A DNA stretch of 64,000 nucleotides from Apteryx mantelli (Eukaryota; Chordata; Aves; Apterygiformes; Apterygidae). The translations under genes were made by a program, and so were the position numbers. Each line of letters starts with the position of its first letter. Within the stretch, counting starts at the first letter, position 1. Where the stretch lies: positions 31,356,425-31,420,424 of the forward strand of contig NC_090020.1 of NCBI RefSeq assembly GCF_036417845.1, written 5' to 3'. This document shows positions 13,111 through 24,385 of this stretch, piece by piece. The notes below the pieces were generated by a model. It was not told the DNA's origin. It did no database searches and worked only from the letters and a program-made list of their open reading frames with translations.

Positions 13111-13914
13111 GGTGTACCTAAAAGACTTGTTTTTATTCTAAAAAAAAACAAGCATCATCTACAAATGTGCCATCTTCTCTGCCTTGCCACTGCTGTGCTC
13201 TCCCTTCTGCATCTATCAGTTCTAATAGCTAAAGCAGTTTTTCTTGTACGGTTCTGTTTATACTGGGGACTTCTGTTGGTACAACTCGTGTCGCTCAGCA
13301 GTTATACCTCCTCACACATAGCAGATGTCTCAGATATAAACCTGCCTTATCTGGGTAATTTTAACTTTAGGATTGCAACTTGTACCTTAGTCAGCAAGAA
13401 GTGCTAAAGAAGATAATGATCACGCTACCCAAACAGAAAACTTTTCTGAGGTCTATTGCTGAATCCACAAAGCAGCTAATTGCTGTCGACTATCTCCAGT
13501 ACTGCCAAACTGTGATTATCACAATCTGATCTTAAAAATCTATACATTATATTTTGCAAATGTTGCTTATTTAATAAATTGTTTTTTAAACTCAATGGGC
13601 AAAGTGCTTGTATGAACCACATTATGCTATGGCATCAAGTCTGAAAACTTGCCTAACAGAATTTTTTTTGCCTCTTTAAAGCAAAGTTTATTCTTGCTTA
13701 AGATTCCCACATTAATGCTAAGTAAATATGCTGGCCTATTTCCCTTCCCAGTTTTATTCATATAAATCAGATTTAAATCTATCACAGGCAGTGAAATTAT
13801 GCTGCTCTAACAGAGTCTGAGAGGAAAATCAGTAAATCTGTATTTTAGGATGTCATTCTCTACTTGATGTCAGGTTTGCTGGGAAGGGTCTCAGGAAAGA
13901 ACCAGAGAGGGGGG
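12971..13914. other. AT-rich non-coding DNA with a long A-run
   Basis: This holds the A-run annotated at 13076-13107 and an 80-codon chance frame at 13165-13407 with no recognised domain. I see no other structure. Confidence 0.5.
13076..13107 (+). repeat. homopolymer run, 32 A
   Basis: There are 32 consecutive A residues, followed by gtaggtgtacc. CR1 elements do not end in poly(A), so this is not the tail of the CR1 copy that stops about 105 bp upstream. I looked for flanking target-site duplications of a retroposed transcript and did not find a convincing one, so it is annotated as a simple repeat only. Confidence 0.95.
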
Positions 13915-14125
13915 CCTTAAAAGGAGCTCACAGGCACACCAAGACAGCCGTTTTCTCAAAGCCCCACTTTCCTATTGCATGGTGGTGCCGTGGCTTCAGG
14001 TAAGTCAGCGACGTTGGCTGTAGCAGCTTGCGCAAATGCACTCCGGGCCGCAGGGCGCTCGGATCCTGCGTCGCTGCAGCTGCACAGCAAGTCAGGAGAG
14101 GCAGTCCTCGCCGAGCAGCAATGTG
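13915..14125 (+). promoter_or_regulatory. small CpG-rich patch with CArG box and perfect splice-donor consensus
   Basis: CCTTAAAAGG at 13915-13924 is a perfect CArG box (the SRF-type CC(A/T)6GG site). About 75 bp further on, an ATG at 13979 opens seven codons (MVVPWLQ) that run directly into CAG|GTAAGT, an ideal vertebrate 5' splice site (exon end 13999, intron from 14000). From 13981 to 14125 I count about 12 CpG in roughly 145 bp, against very few in the surrounding DNA. Together this resembles the 5' end of a transcript: a regulatory site, a short first exon and a donor inside a CpG-rich start region. No TATA box or matching downstream exon is identified. It could be a chance grouping in a locally GC-rich spot. 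Confidence 0.3.
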
Positions 14126-14459
14126 CTGCTCTGGAGCTGCAGCATTGCTGATTTTGCTGTTAGACTGAACAGGACTTTATAGCCTGTTTGTCACTCCTTC
14201 CCAGATTTCACTGAAATGGCTTGTGAGCTGTGTACCGGCTGGCCTAGGTGTAGAGAAGTCATATTCTTTTAAAGATTGGGTTACCTAGCTCAATTCATCT
14301 AAACCTTCAGTGAGTCCTGCATCTGTACTGGGATTACTAGCACATGCAATAGGCTGGCCATGACTAATCACTCCTTTTCAAGATACTAATCCTTTTAAAA
14401 CCATTATGCCTATCTATGTTAGTATGTATAATATGTTTATTAAAAACATGTATTTGTAA

Positions 14460-14571
14460 AATATATATATTATACATATACACAGAGAGACATATATATA
14501 CACATATACATACATACACACATATACACACATACACATACATACATATCTACATACATATATATATATAA
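14460..14571. repeat. compound (CA/TA)n microsatellite
   Basis: Alternating purine-pyrimidine sequence made of atat, acac and acat words, with short cacagagaga interruptions. The open frame read on the minus strand (a string of VYMCVCM-type residues) is only a translation of the repeat. Confidence 0.9.
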
Positions 14572-16664
14572 GCTGTTAGCTTCCCCTGTCTGCAACTGTC
14601 CCAACCAGGTCAGTGTTAGGCCTATTTTAAAATAACCCCAGGTATTGCTGAAAACCAATAAATGTTACAGTGTGAATGTACCCATGCTGGCCTTGCTGTT
14701 CTGGCATCTAAATAATACATTCAAATCAGTATTTAGACAAGCAGCAGATATTTAACATTTACATTCGAATTACTACAGTTAATATTGTTAATACAGTTTT
14801 CAGGAAGAGGCAGGTTTCTCTAATCATGTTTTAAAGCAGAGCATTTAAGCAATGAGAATGTTGTCAGCTGTATTAAAATGTTACAAGTAATGCTGCTGTC
14901 ATTAAAACACTAAGCTGGCATTTCCAGTTCTCACATTTTCTCTGTACAGATCCTATTTATGCTGAAACAAAAGCTGTTTTTCAGATTTTTTGTGGCCTTG
15001 TGTGTGCAATGCAGAAGCAGAGCAGCTGTTGCTGAATCAACCCTCTTATTTAGTTTTAGTATAGCATAAAATATATATTGAGGTAACAGTGCCACAACAC
15101 CTTGCAGTTATTTAATACATTTTATCAGAATGCCTGAAAAAGCTGTGTAAAAGTAATTAAATTTATCAGAGAACTCTCTATAATCTGACACTGTAAGTAC
15201 TATCGTTTGCTTTTGTTTTGAAATGACCAAGAGTACTTTCTTCAAACATGTTTATGTTTCTTCCTAGGTATTTATGGAATTAACTTTAAAAAATGTTCTT
15301 ATTTCAATAAAGCTTTGAAGCATTGCACAGAACCAACTTTTGCTCCAGGGTAGTTTTTACTTGTATCATTCTTTTTAATGCAGCTACTGCAATTAATAAA
15401 AACAGTCTTTAGAGAAGAAGTCTGGAAGATACACATAATAGTTTCAATCCATATACTCTGACTTGCTGTAATGGGTGGAGCTAAAGGTATGCCTATCTTT
15501 TTTCTCTCTCGCTGCAGTATGTTATCTATTTTCATGTGAAGTGTACTAAAAAAATTCTATCTTGATTTAAATAAGATCTGTCCATTTAAGTCTGTCCATT
15601 TCACATTACAAAAAAACGCTTCTTAAAATAAATTTCACAGTAGCTGAGGCAACCACAGAGTGAGTAGTCAGAAGAGAACAGTCACTGGATTCTTGTGCCA
15701 CAGGAAATAGAGGAAATGTTCTTTTCTGCTCCTGAAGATGGGGGTTTATTAGACCTTTTAGCAAATAATTTGGTTTTACAATACATTACCAGGAATTAGT
15801 GAGATTGGTTATGTCCCTAATTATGTTTTTTTTAAAATGTCCATAGTCTACTTTGAAAAATCTTGAAGTGGACCTTTATTATAGTTACAAAATTGTATAA
15901 AAGAGCACTGCTCTCTTAAAATGAGGGTCACAGGTGGAATGTAGCAAGGCTAATATGAAAGGTAATGGAAAAATCCACTACTTGTGTTTGCTATTTAAAT
16001 GACATGGTTGGGTAAATGGATTTCTCTACTTCCTAGGAGTGTGCTTCTACATTAGTCTAGCAGCAATTAGAAAGAAGAGGTTGCTCTGCAAATTGGCTCC
16101 GCGAACCATGTAGTTCATCTTTTTATTGTGTAAAACATAAAAAATTGCTCCTAATCCACTTCAACTTTCAGTCTAAAAATTATTTATCATCCCTTTCAGC
16201 CTAGAGCACTTCTAAAATGTTTTCCTGAAATTAACTAAAAGGAGATGGTATTTGTATCAATAAGCAGATTATGGTTATGTGAGGTAAATCTTACTGCGGT
16301 AGCAACAAAGAGACTACATTATTACTGAAGAGTTCTTAACAAATTGATTAATGCTTTTACAATAATTAGTCCACATTTCAGATGTTATAGTGCTCTCTTA
16401 TTTAATAAATGAATGATGCATCACTTGATGACCGTAATACTAAAATAGCTCATTTTTTGAAAAAGAAACTAAATTATTTTGGACTTTCCTTGTCAAAAGA
16501 TAGTGAGTTGCTTATTAAATACAGCTTGACTTCTTCTCTTTAACATTTGTTTCCTTTGAGACCTATAGTGTGACTTCTGCTTTTGTGGACAATAATATTT
16601 CAGATTGTGGCTTAATGATATTAAACAGTTCCCACAGCTTGACAGAATCATTGTGATTAGATGA
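14572..16664. other. AT-rich non-coding DNA, nothing recognised
   Basis: I see no coding exon, RNA gene or classified repeat. The sequence is AT-rich throughout. A 78-codon minus-strand frame at 15299-15535 has no family resemblance. Confidence 0.5.
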
Positions 16665-16850
16665 TGGGACTGAGAGTCAGGAAAAGTGATTTCTACAGCA
16701 GGCTACCAGTATGACAGAGGGAAATTATTTAACCTTTGTCTGTATTTTCTGTAATATATTAGGCATGTACATGACTGAAATATTGCAAAGCTTAATTAAT
16801 TATACTTGAGATCTTTGGATGAAAGAGACTCTAGAAAGTACTATTATCTG
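16665..16850 (+). mobile_element. CORE-SINE/MIR-like ancient SINE
   Basis: The 5' part (gactgagagtcaggaaaa, then ggaaattatttaacctttgtctgtattttctgtaat at about 16720-16755) matches the MIR/CORE-SINE order of 'gagtcaggaa... aagtcacttaacctctctgtctcagtttcc'. The 3' part (cttaattaattatacttgagatctttggatgaaagagactctagaaagtactatta, about 16791-16846) matches the related tail in which 'taaagcgctttgagatcctcggatgaaaggcgctatagaagtgcaaagtattatta' occurs. Both parts are in the right order and on the same strand. The copy is highly diverged, as expected for these families. Confidence 0.65.
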
Positions 16851-19800
16851 AACGGATATTTTGAGTCCAATCTTGTAAACCTCTGGAAAGCAAAACTGTA
16901 ATGCAAAGTATTATTATTGATTGTTAGAGCTGGTTAAAGATGATAATTCAATTTAATTTTAGCACTGAAGCTTTTAAAGTTTTTGTTCTGCATTGGAGTG
17001 AAAACAAAACCTTTAAAGCATTTTCATAAGTAAAATTGCATTGAAATATCCATTTCTAGAAAAAATATTCAGGTTTTCAATTTTTTTCTTTCTCATCTGA
17101 AATAACTATGTGGCCCTGGATGCTACAAACCCCTCCAGTCAAAAACTCTGTACAACTCAGTAAGTCTCTTTCATATGTTTCAGCTTGGACAAACAGGATA
17201 TTTTCACAAAAATGTGTTTTGAGAGTGCTGCAACCAGATTTACTGATCAATGATTAAAGGAAAGAATGTTCTACTTCTAATGTACCTGCACACATTCCCA
17301 TAAAAAGGTATCATCTAATGTGATCCAACTATGGCTTCTATATCCTTTTTTAATTTTTGCTGAGAGCGATTACACAACCAATACATTATTTTCAAAATGT
17401 CATAACATTCCTATTTGTATGACATAAAAATATTTAAAATTTAAAAGTCTATAAAGTAAGTTAGATGCCTCTGTAATTGCAAAATAAGTACTTCAATACA
17501 ATCATATTGTACAGCATATGTCAAAATTATATGTATGGACTTTAATGAGTACAGTAGGTTATTGAGTTCTTCTTGGCACTGGACAACTGAGCAGTGAGGA
17601 AGTGAACGGGTTTCATTCTGACTTGTAAATCAATAGAGGCAAGCAAAATTCACACTTCAGTTGCAGGGTTTGTTTTGCCAACAGCATGCAAGTCAGAGAA
17701 AAAACAAATTCATAGCTTCCAGGCTGAATTTATAAGGGTTTCAGTCTGGAAGTCTGTGAGACCCAATCAAGAAAAAAATGTCCTGTAATTTTTATAGGGC
17801 AGATTTCTGATTAGAACTGAGTCTTTTCAGGTGAGTTAGTCTTTTCAGGTGAAGGTGTCCTGGAACAATAACAGGAATTTGTACATACTTCCAAACTTAT
17901 CTTCACAGACAGTCAAACCTGGTTTTGGAAAAAAAGCAGGTTCTAATCTCTGGAGACCTCAAATCTCATACTGGTAAAAGTTGTCATTAGTGCTTTAGAG
18001 GATTCCCAAAGATTGACTGTGGTCAGAGAATGTGCCTGTCTGGTTTTCCAGAACTCTGGGAAAAAGCTTTGTGGGCTGACCATTCAGCCGTGACTTAAGG
18101 ATACTTGATTGTATCACAACCTCTAAATCTGGGTCACAAACATCAGGTGAGAAATATTGTTTGTTGTCCTTTAACTAGTGCACCTGCAGCTCCAAATAGG
18201 TTACCATATTGCTATGAGTGCGAGAAAGGATTTTTCAAAAATATTTGGGAAAGTATAGTGTCAATGAGTGCAGATAAAGGGTTGGCTGGAGTTTAAACAT
18301 TATTTGGAATATTAGAAATAGAACACTATTAGAATTACTGACACCAGGGTGAAAGAATGCAATCTATATTATACTGGACATGTTTATTATGAGCTAACTC
18401 AAGTCAAGGAAGTAGGTAAGTAGGTGAAAATAGAACTCAGTGCCAGTATACTGGAAACTTTGAAGAATGTTATTAGGTCTCTTGAAACTCACGTTAGGTA
18501 GAGATATAGGCTTAGCTTGATTGCCACCACGTTTATCAGAACATAAGTGCAGATCTATATATGTAAAAACATGAAAATGTATAGGTGTATACATCTGTAT
18601 ATAAATACAGATGTGTACTTTTACTCCATTTGTTCCAGAAAAAGAAGAGAGCTATTGCATTAAATTATTCACCTGTTTGTTAATATATGATTATCAACCT
18701 CTGGGAAGAGTGGCATGTTTTGTTTCATAGAGACCTCAACCAGGTCTCTTAGCTTGGCAAGGTCTTAGCTTAATAACACCTAATAAAATCAATAGTTTTT
18801 TTCATGCACTTCAATATACTGTGCTTGAAACCAACGTAAAGTCTTTTCTATGGCCAAGTTCTGCAATACGCTATTCCCTCAGAGTTCAGGAAAATCAAGT
18901 ACCTGACAGAGCGGGGGTCAGAAAGGATCACATTTCCCAGTCTCTTGCTTATGCAGAAGATAAGGGGAGAAGCAGATCAGTGAATCTACCCTTAGGAAGT
19001 TAATACTCCAAATAATTAAGTCAACATATTTTTCTGATAACCGTTGTGTGTCTGGAATTTTTTGAGAGCTATTCTTATACTCAAGTGAAGGTAAATAATT
19101 CTTCTGTTGATGACTAGGCAGCAGAAGTTTCTGATAGGTCTTTCATAAAGAATTCAGATACTGATTAAATTTTAGTCCTTCAAGGTCTTGTTATAGTTTA
19201 CCAATATGGGCCCAGTATAAGTTCTCTGACTACTCACAATTGCTTATGCTTTGTGAGAAGGATGCTGCCTGGAATACTTTAAGTAGTTTAAAAAATTCAT
19301 TTTGACTCCCTGCTGTTCATAGACATTCTTAACAAATTAAAATTTATTCTTTTACTGAGATTAGATAGAAAGGAAGCATACAAGATTTGCATTTAAAAAA
19401 TCAACAAAATCTCAATTAGTTTGTATGCTGAAGGTCTGACTGCTGCTGACAGCAAAAAGTAAAGAATTCAGAATATTCATTTAACGTTACTGCTTTTTTA
19501 TTAGGAATTTTTAATTCTGCCATAAGAAATCACTCAGTTTCCACAGCTGTGAAAATGTTTCATTTTAGGGGAAGTATGAACCTTCAAGTAACCAGCATTA
19601 AGTACAGTGCTAATGAAATACCTACATAGGGGTACCATAGATACCTAGGGAGTTTATTTTTAGGTTTTGGAATTTTTAGGGTTAGATTTTAGGTTCAGTG
19701 CCTCTCATGGGGAGATGTTTAGGAATTCTCTGTGCCAGAAATCAGCCAACCCTCAGTAAACTCAAGGGAGTATGGAATGAGGCACTGGACTTTGGACAGG

Positions 19801-20275
19801 GTGTTCAATGACTCTAGAGATTGGCTAACGAGAGTGTGAAACTGCAGTGGTTGGAATGTGACCACATGAGTCTCAGTACAAATCATTAGAATAAATAAGA
19901 CCTAATATGACATCAGGGTCTTCCAATATGGTGTCATTCTCAGTGTGAGTTTAGGTACTTAAACTGTAATAGTGGAGCATGTGTGCAACAAGTAACATAT
20001 GAATGAATAGCTACTGTGAGAAGACACAGCATGATGCCTTCCAGAAAAAGGCTACTGTGCCCCAGCCACTTGAGGGCGGATAATGGAAATATCGGATACT
20101 GCATTAATGGAAAAAATCTATAATACCATGATGAGGCAGACCAGATGCAGAATGACCTTTACTTTCAATGCATTTGACTCCCAAAGAAGCAGCTAATTTT
20201 TTGTTAAATATTTTGAGTTTTGGAACTGAGTGTCCCCTACTTTGATATTTTGAGCAATGAAAGGTAAAATACCTC
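16851..20275. other. AT-rich non-coding DNA, no supported gene
   Basis: Apart from the 18-bp tandem duplication at 17821-17856, it holds a short inverted repeat at 18729-18749 (agagacct, 5-nt loop, aggtctct). A run of TTTTAGG-like words at about 19655-19695 looks like degenerate telomeric DNA but is too short and irregular to call. A CxxC-containing frame near 18190-18290 superficially resembles a zinc finger but lacks the histidine half. No gene is supported. Confidence 0.45.
17821..17856 (+). repeat. 18-bp tandem duplication carrying acceptor/donor-like motif
   Basis: Unit 1 at 17821-17838 and unit 2 at 17839-17856 share gtcttttcaggtga, with changes only in the last four bases. Each unit contains tcttttcag|gtga. 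Unit 1 continues as GTGAGT, so a polypyrimidine-AG acceptor directly abuts a donor consensus, the arrangement seen in recursive (zero-length exon) splice sites. The polypyrimidine tract is short, and nothing else shows that splicing happens here. Confidence 0.7.
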
Positions 20276-20395
20276 AGAGGCCTCCACTCAGAGCTGCAGA
20301 GCGAGGAGGCAGTTGCCCAGGCCTGGGGCTGCAGGCAGCGCCTAGCGCCTCCCCCTGGGGCTGGGGCAGGCAGATGAGGTGTCCTTGCCTGCAGG

Positions 20396-21209
20396 ATGGG
20401 TGTGCTGGCCCAGGAGCTGCATTCCCAACTTAAGGAGCTAAGTGATCCTCACGTATATTCAGAGCCTGAACGCTAACTGCACAGAAGGAGGCAGCCAGAG
20501 ACAGTGGCTGACCGTGGGGCAAGTAGAGACTCCCATGATGGGGAAGGCTGGAAACTTGTGACTTCTGGTAACAGGAGGACGGCTCCTGCTCTGCCTGCAG
20601 ATCTGCAGCTGCAGAATAAGCTCAGTGCCCTGGTAGCAGGTGAGGGGCAGAAAGCCATGTCTGGAGAAGCATTGGAGCTGGCCAAGCCTGAATCATGCAG
20701 GAGTGCCAGGAGGAAGCAGCGAGTGATAGTAGTGGGTGACTCCCTACTGTGGGTCATGGGGGGTCATCATCTGCTGACCTGACCTCATGTCTAGGGAGGT
20801 GTGCTACTTACTGGAACTTGGATCAAGGACATTGTGGAGAGACCACCAAGGCTTGCCTGGCTCTCAGACTATTCCCTCCCACCTGCTGCTCATCCCTGTG
20901 GGCATGAACGATATGGTCAACACCCTGAGCATATCAAGAGTGACTGCATGGCCCAGGTCAAGGGCATGGGGGCCCAGGTGTTATCTCATTGATTCTGCTG
21001 GTGAAGGGAAAGGCTTGGAGAGGAGCTGATGGATCCTGTGCGTCAATGCCTGGTTGCACAGTTGACGTCATTGACAGAGATTTGACTTTTATGACCACAG
21101 GACCAACTTTATGGATTGAAGACTGCTGGGAAGAGATAGGATCCACCTGACAAAGCGGGATGAGAGCACCTTTGTCAACAGGCTGGCCAGCCTTGTGAGG
21201 AAGCTTTAA
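20396..21209 (+). pseudogene. CR1 ORF1 remnant with SGNH/GDSL-esterase domain
   Basis: CR1 ORF1 proteins carry an esterase domain of the SGNH/GDSL hydrolase type, whose role in retrotransposition is thought to involve lipid or nucleoprotein interaction. Here an ATG at 20396 starts MGVLAQELHSQLKELSDP, and an in-frame TAA follows at 20474-20476. The same frame continues to the nucleophile block VVGDSLL, with GDS at 20735-20743. After a frame change, the GxND block is present as GMND (20901-20912). The last block is DRIHLTKR (DxxH, Asp at 21135 and His at 21144), followed by VNRLASLVRKL and a stop at 21207-21209. So the Ser, Gly/Asn and Asp-His positions are all still encoded, although at least one internal stop and one frameshift separate them. 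The block order and spacing fit CR1 ORF1 closely. Being broken, it cannot make the full protein. Confidence 0.85.
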
Positions 21210-21344
21210 ACGAGGAATGACAGGGAAGGAGATGGCGACCCACAGTTAAGTGAGGAACGTTGGATGGAGTGGAAAGCCAGGGTTGCAGAGCAACAGAAAC
21301 AAGCAAGACCTCAGAAATGATAAAACGACGAAGGGACATGCACC

Positions 21345-22950
21345 TCAAGTGTGTATACACGTACACAGGTAGCCTGGGAGACAAGCAGGAGGGACTAAAG
21401 CCCTGCATGTAGTCGCAAAACTACATCACTGGGATAATTCAGAGGTATTAGGACAGGTCACACGACTGCAGTACTGTGATGGATGGACACAAGCACTTCA
21501 GGATAGACAGGCAGAGGAGATGAAGAGGCAGGCTGCCTTCCATGTGAAGGGGCAGTTGGATGTGGGGGACAGATGGCAGAGAGGTGAGAGCCTATGGGTC
21601 AGGGTCAGAGGAGCATCCGCTAAAGCTGACACCATGGTGGGGGTGTGCTACAGACCCACTGCTCAGGGTGAGGAAGTGGATAAAAGCTTCTTTAAACAAC
21701 GTGGGAAGCCTCCCCTGATATCTTCCGGAATAGCAAAGTGATGGATCTCAAGCAATCAAGAGGATTTCTGGAGAGTGCCAGGGTAACTTTCTGATACTGA
21801 TGGACCAACCAGGGGTGACGCACAGTTGGATCCTCTGTTTGCCAACAAGGAAGAACTCATTGGGGATTTGATAATCAATGGCAGCCTTGGCTGTAGGGAC
21901 CAGGAAATCATGGAGTTCAGCATCCTGAGGGGAGAGATGAAGGAGAGCAACAGAGCACAGACCCTGGGCTTCAGGACAGCAGATTTTGGTTTATTCATAA
22001 ACTGGTAGGTGGGATCCCATGGGAAGCAGCTCTAAGGGCAAAGGAGCTCAAGAAAGCTGGCATGTCTTTAAGGACAGCATCCTCTACACACAAAAGTGGT
22101 CCATCCCAATACTCAGGAAATCAAGAGCTGGCTTGGCTAAGCCAGAAACTCATGGCACAGCTCCAATGCAAAAAGGCAGCACATAGGAGGGGGAAAGAGG
22201 ATCAGGCTACAAAGGGCAAATTCAGAAAACTGCCTAGGCATGTAGGGAAAGTGTCAGGAAAGCCAAAACAAGTTGAGACTTGTAAGGGATGTCAAGGGCA
22301 ACAAGAACTTCTACTTGCTACATTAGCAGTAAAAGGCTGAAAAAGGAAAATATGGGACTACTGCTGAATGAGTCAGTTGACTGAGTGACAGCAAGAACAG
22401 AGGAGGCTGAGGTACTCCCTGCCTTCTTTGCCTTGGTCTTCACTGCCAAGGTCTGCCAGGCCTCTGTGCTTAGTGACAGGGCCCAAGGAGGAGAGGAGCT
22501 ACCAGCCAGGTATGAGGGATGAGTCAGGGATGGTTTGCAAGGGGATAACGTGATTTGTACAAGTTCCTGGGATGCCATGGGCTGCACCTGAGGGTGCTGA
22601 GGGCTGGACAATGTCTTTGCGAGTCTGCTCTGCATCAGCTTTGAAATGTTGTGGAGATTGGGGAAGGTCCTGAGAACTGGAGAAAGGCAAATGTGCCCAT
22701 CTTCAAAAAATGGCAAAATCCATTGCAGGAAACTACAGGGTGTTTAACATTTCTGTCAGTGACCTGGAGAAGGGGATGGAGGGCACCCTTGTCAAGTCTG
22801 CAGATGACTCCAAACTGGGGGGAACTGATCAATATAGTCAAGGGCAGAGCTGCCATCCAGAGGGACCTAGACAAGTGGGAGGAATGAGTTGCCAGGAACC
22901 AGATGAAATTCAGTGATAAATGCCGAGTCCTGGGAGGGCAGAACCCATGG
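21345..22950 (+). pseudogene. CR1 ORF2 remnant (endonuclease and deleted reverse transcriptase)
   Basis: The start reads CVYTYTGSLGDKQEGLKPC, matching the CR1 ORF2 N-terminus. The endonuclease region follows: a VMDGHKHF segment near 21480, SLWVRVRGASAKADTMVGVCYRP at about 21590-21657, then LDPLFANKEELIGDL and the DQEIMEFSI box (about 21830-21935), the latter the D-H-type catalytic neighbourhood with H replaced by Q. ADFGLFINW (about 21979-22005) and the linker follow in broken frames. Near 22650-22710 ENWRKANVPIFKK marks the start of the reverse-transcriptase domain. A deletion then joins it to DLEKGMEGTLVKSADDSKLGG (about 22760-22820), where SADD stands for the FADD catalytic box. The remaining palm and thumb are missing. 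Multiple stops (for example near 21410 and 21739) confirm it is dead. Confidence 0.85.
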
Positions 22951-22989
22951 AAATGACAAGTCCCATCCAACCTGGATTATCCGATGATA

Positions 22990-24254
22990 CTAAAAAACCA
23001 GAAACTTGCCAAACCCTCATAACATCACTTTATCACTTCATCCATTCTCCTTTTCCTTTTAAATTTATTTTCAGTCCTGATAAGACATTGCTTTTACAAG
23101 CAGGAAAAAGCCCAATCATTTGTAAGCCTTGTATCTTCTAATGCATTTCTCTTTGTTTTAGGGGTTGTTCAGTTGCCTGAAAGTAATTTTATTTACAGAG
23201 AGATGCTAGACTGGAATTCTGGCATATGTGTAGCAGACTTTTGTTAAGTGCTTGGCTTGCACAAGGATACTACAAAACAGTTATGAAAAAGGAAATGTAT
23301 TAACATTTATAATTTGATTACCATGCCCTTTTTAAGGAGCAAATCTTTTGAATGTCATCATGAGAGAAAGTCTTTTGAAGTCATGATAAGAAAAGAATTT
23401 AAAAAGTGGTATCTTAATGGATATACTTACATTGAAAAATAGGAGAGTGGCTACAATAGATGAAATGTTAGTACCCATAATAATAAAGCATTTCCTTCTA
23501 TAGGAGCATGCTGTTTACATAATCAAAAAAAGATGTATTTTTCAACAATTTACTTGGTACTTGAAAGGCAAGGATTGCTATGGCAACACAGAAACAAACA
23601 AGAGGGAATTGCAAACGGATGAATCACAACATTATATGCAAGACAAAGAATCAAATGTTTTCCAAATTGAGCTAGCTTTAAATTATAGCAAACATTTTAA
23701 TGAGGCTTTTCTTAATTGTTTCATACCATTTGATAGGCAAGTGAAGTAAGTAGAAGAAGGAATTATGCTTCCTATACAATGTTTTAGCAAAATGCATTTT
23801 AGGGACAGTAGCGCTGAACCACCTCATCCCAACACACCCACCCTTTTTACTAGGACGAAGAGCCTGAATTGTCTTCCAGACCGGTTTGTCTATGTAATCT
23901 AATCTCTTTCTACATCAGTGATTAAAATTTCTTGCCATGACTAAAATATTTCTTTAGCACAAAAAGGTACCTGTGGAAATCATGACAGTGGTTTGTAAAT
24001 CCAAGGCACTTTCCAAACTATATTATATGGATTTTCCACTGCTAAAGACATCCCATACCAAAACATGCCAAATCACTATCTTAGTGGTAAATAATATGAC
24101 TTAATCTGTAAGTAGTAAGTAACATTTGGCAAATTTTTGTTGTTCAAAGTAGAGGTGGATAAGCTCCATTTACCTCTGTTTTTTGCCAACTAACGTAGGT
24201 GAGATGGGGATGCTATTATAGATAAAACTACACGTTTTACTTCACAGTCTTAAA
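22990..24254. other. AT-rich non-coding DNA, no supported gene
   Basis: No repeat or exon is recognised. A 62-codon plus-strand frame at 23561-23749 has no family resemblance. Confidence 0.5.
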
Positions 24255-24385
24255 GCCTGATAAAGTGGATAAGGATTGGGATTTGAAATTGAAAGTTCTC
24301 AGTTCAATTCCCAGTTTTGTCACTGCTTTGACTCACAAAACTCTGCATTTCAGTTTCCTCCTCTGTTAAATGAAGATCTGAATAT
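24255..24385 (+). mobile_element. MIR-like SINE
   Basis: agttcaattcccagttttgtcact at 24301-24324 corresponds to the tRNA-derived B-box region of MIR ('ggttcgaatcccggctctgccact'). gcatttcagtttcctcctctgttaaatgaagat, about 24345-24377, corresponds to the MIR core 'gcctcagtttcctcatctgtaaaatggggat'. Order, spacing and strand agree. Upstream gataaagtggataaggattggga (about 24259-24281) is a weak match to the A-box side. An isolated tRNA gene is excluded because there is no acceptor stem or anticodon arm. Confidence 0.75.

Larger units (their letters stand above)
20276..22989 (+). mobile_element. CR1 LINE spanning 5' UTR to 3' tail, internally deleted
   Basis: This is the most complete element in the window in terms of span. 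A GC-rich leader (about 20276-20395) precedes an ORF1 remnant with a GDSL-esterase domain (20396-21209). An ORF2 remnant follows, with apurinic-type endonuclease and reverse-transcriptase pieces (21345-22950). The end is a CR1-like 3' tail, tcccatccaacctggattat near 22961-22980. Two large internal deletions are visible. The first joins the ORF2 'GNYRP' position directly to the 'DL..G.E.TL.K.ADD' position near 22735-22760, removing most of the catalytic palm. The second joins the 'KCRVL' position to the 3' tail near 22930-22960. At about 2.7 kb it is shorter than a full CR1 (about 4.5 kb), consistent with these losses. Frames are broken throughout, so the element is not mobile. Confidence 0.85.

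Noticed and set aside
14470..14658. Minus-strand frame with VYMCVCM-type residues
   Set aside because: Translation of the CA/TA microsatellite.
18190..18290. Zinc-finger-like CxxC (CYECEKGF)
   Set aside because: The His-His half and linker of a C2H2 finger are missing and there is no repeat of the motif.
19655..19695. Degenerate telomere-like TTTTAGG words
   Set aside because: Too short and irregular for an interstitial telomeric repeat.
24300..24325. tRNA B-box-like sequence
   Set aside because: It belongs to a MIR-like SINE; no tRNA cloverleaf can be drawn.
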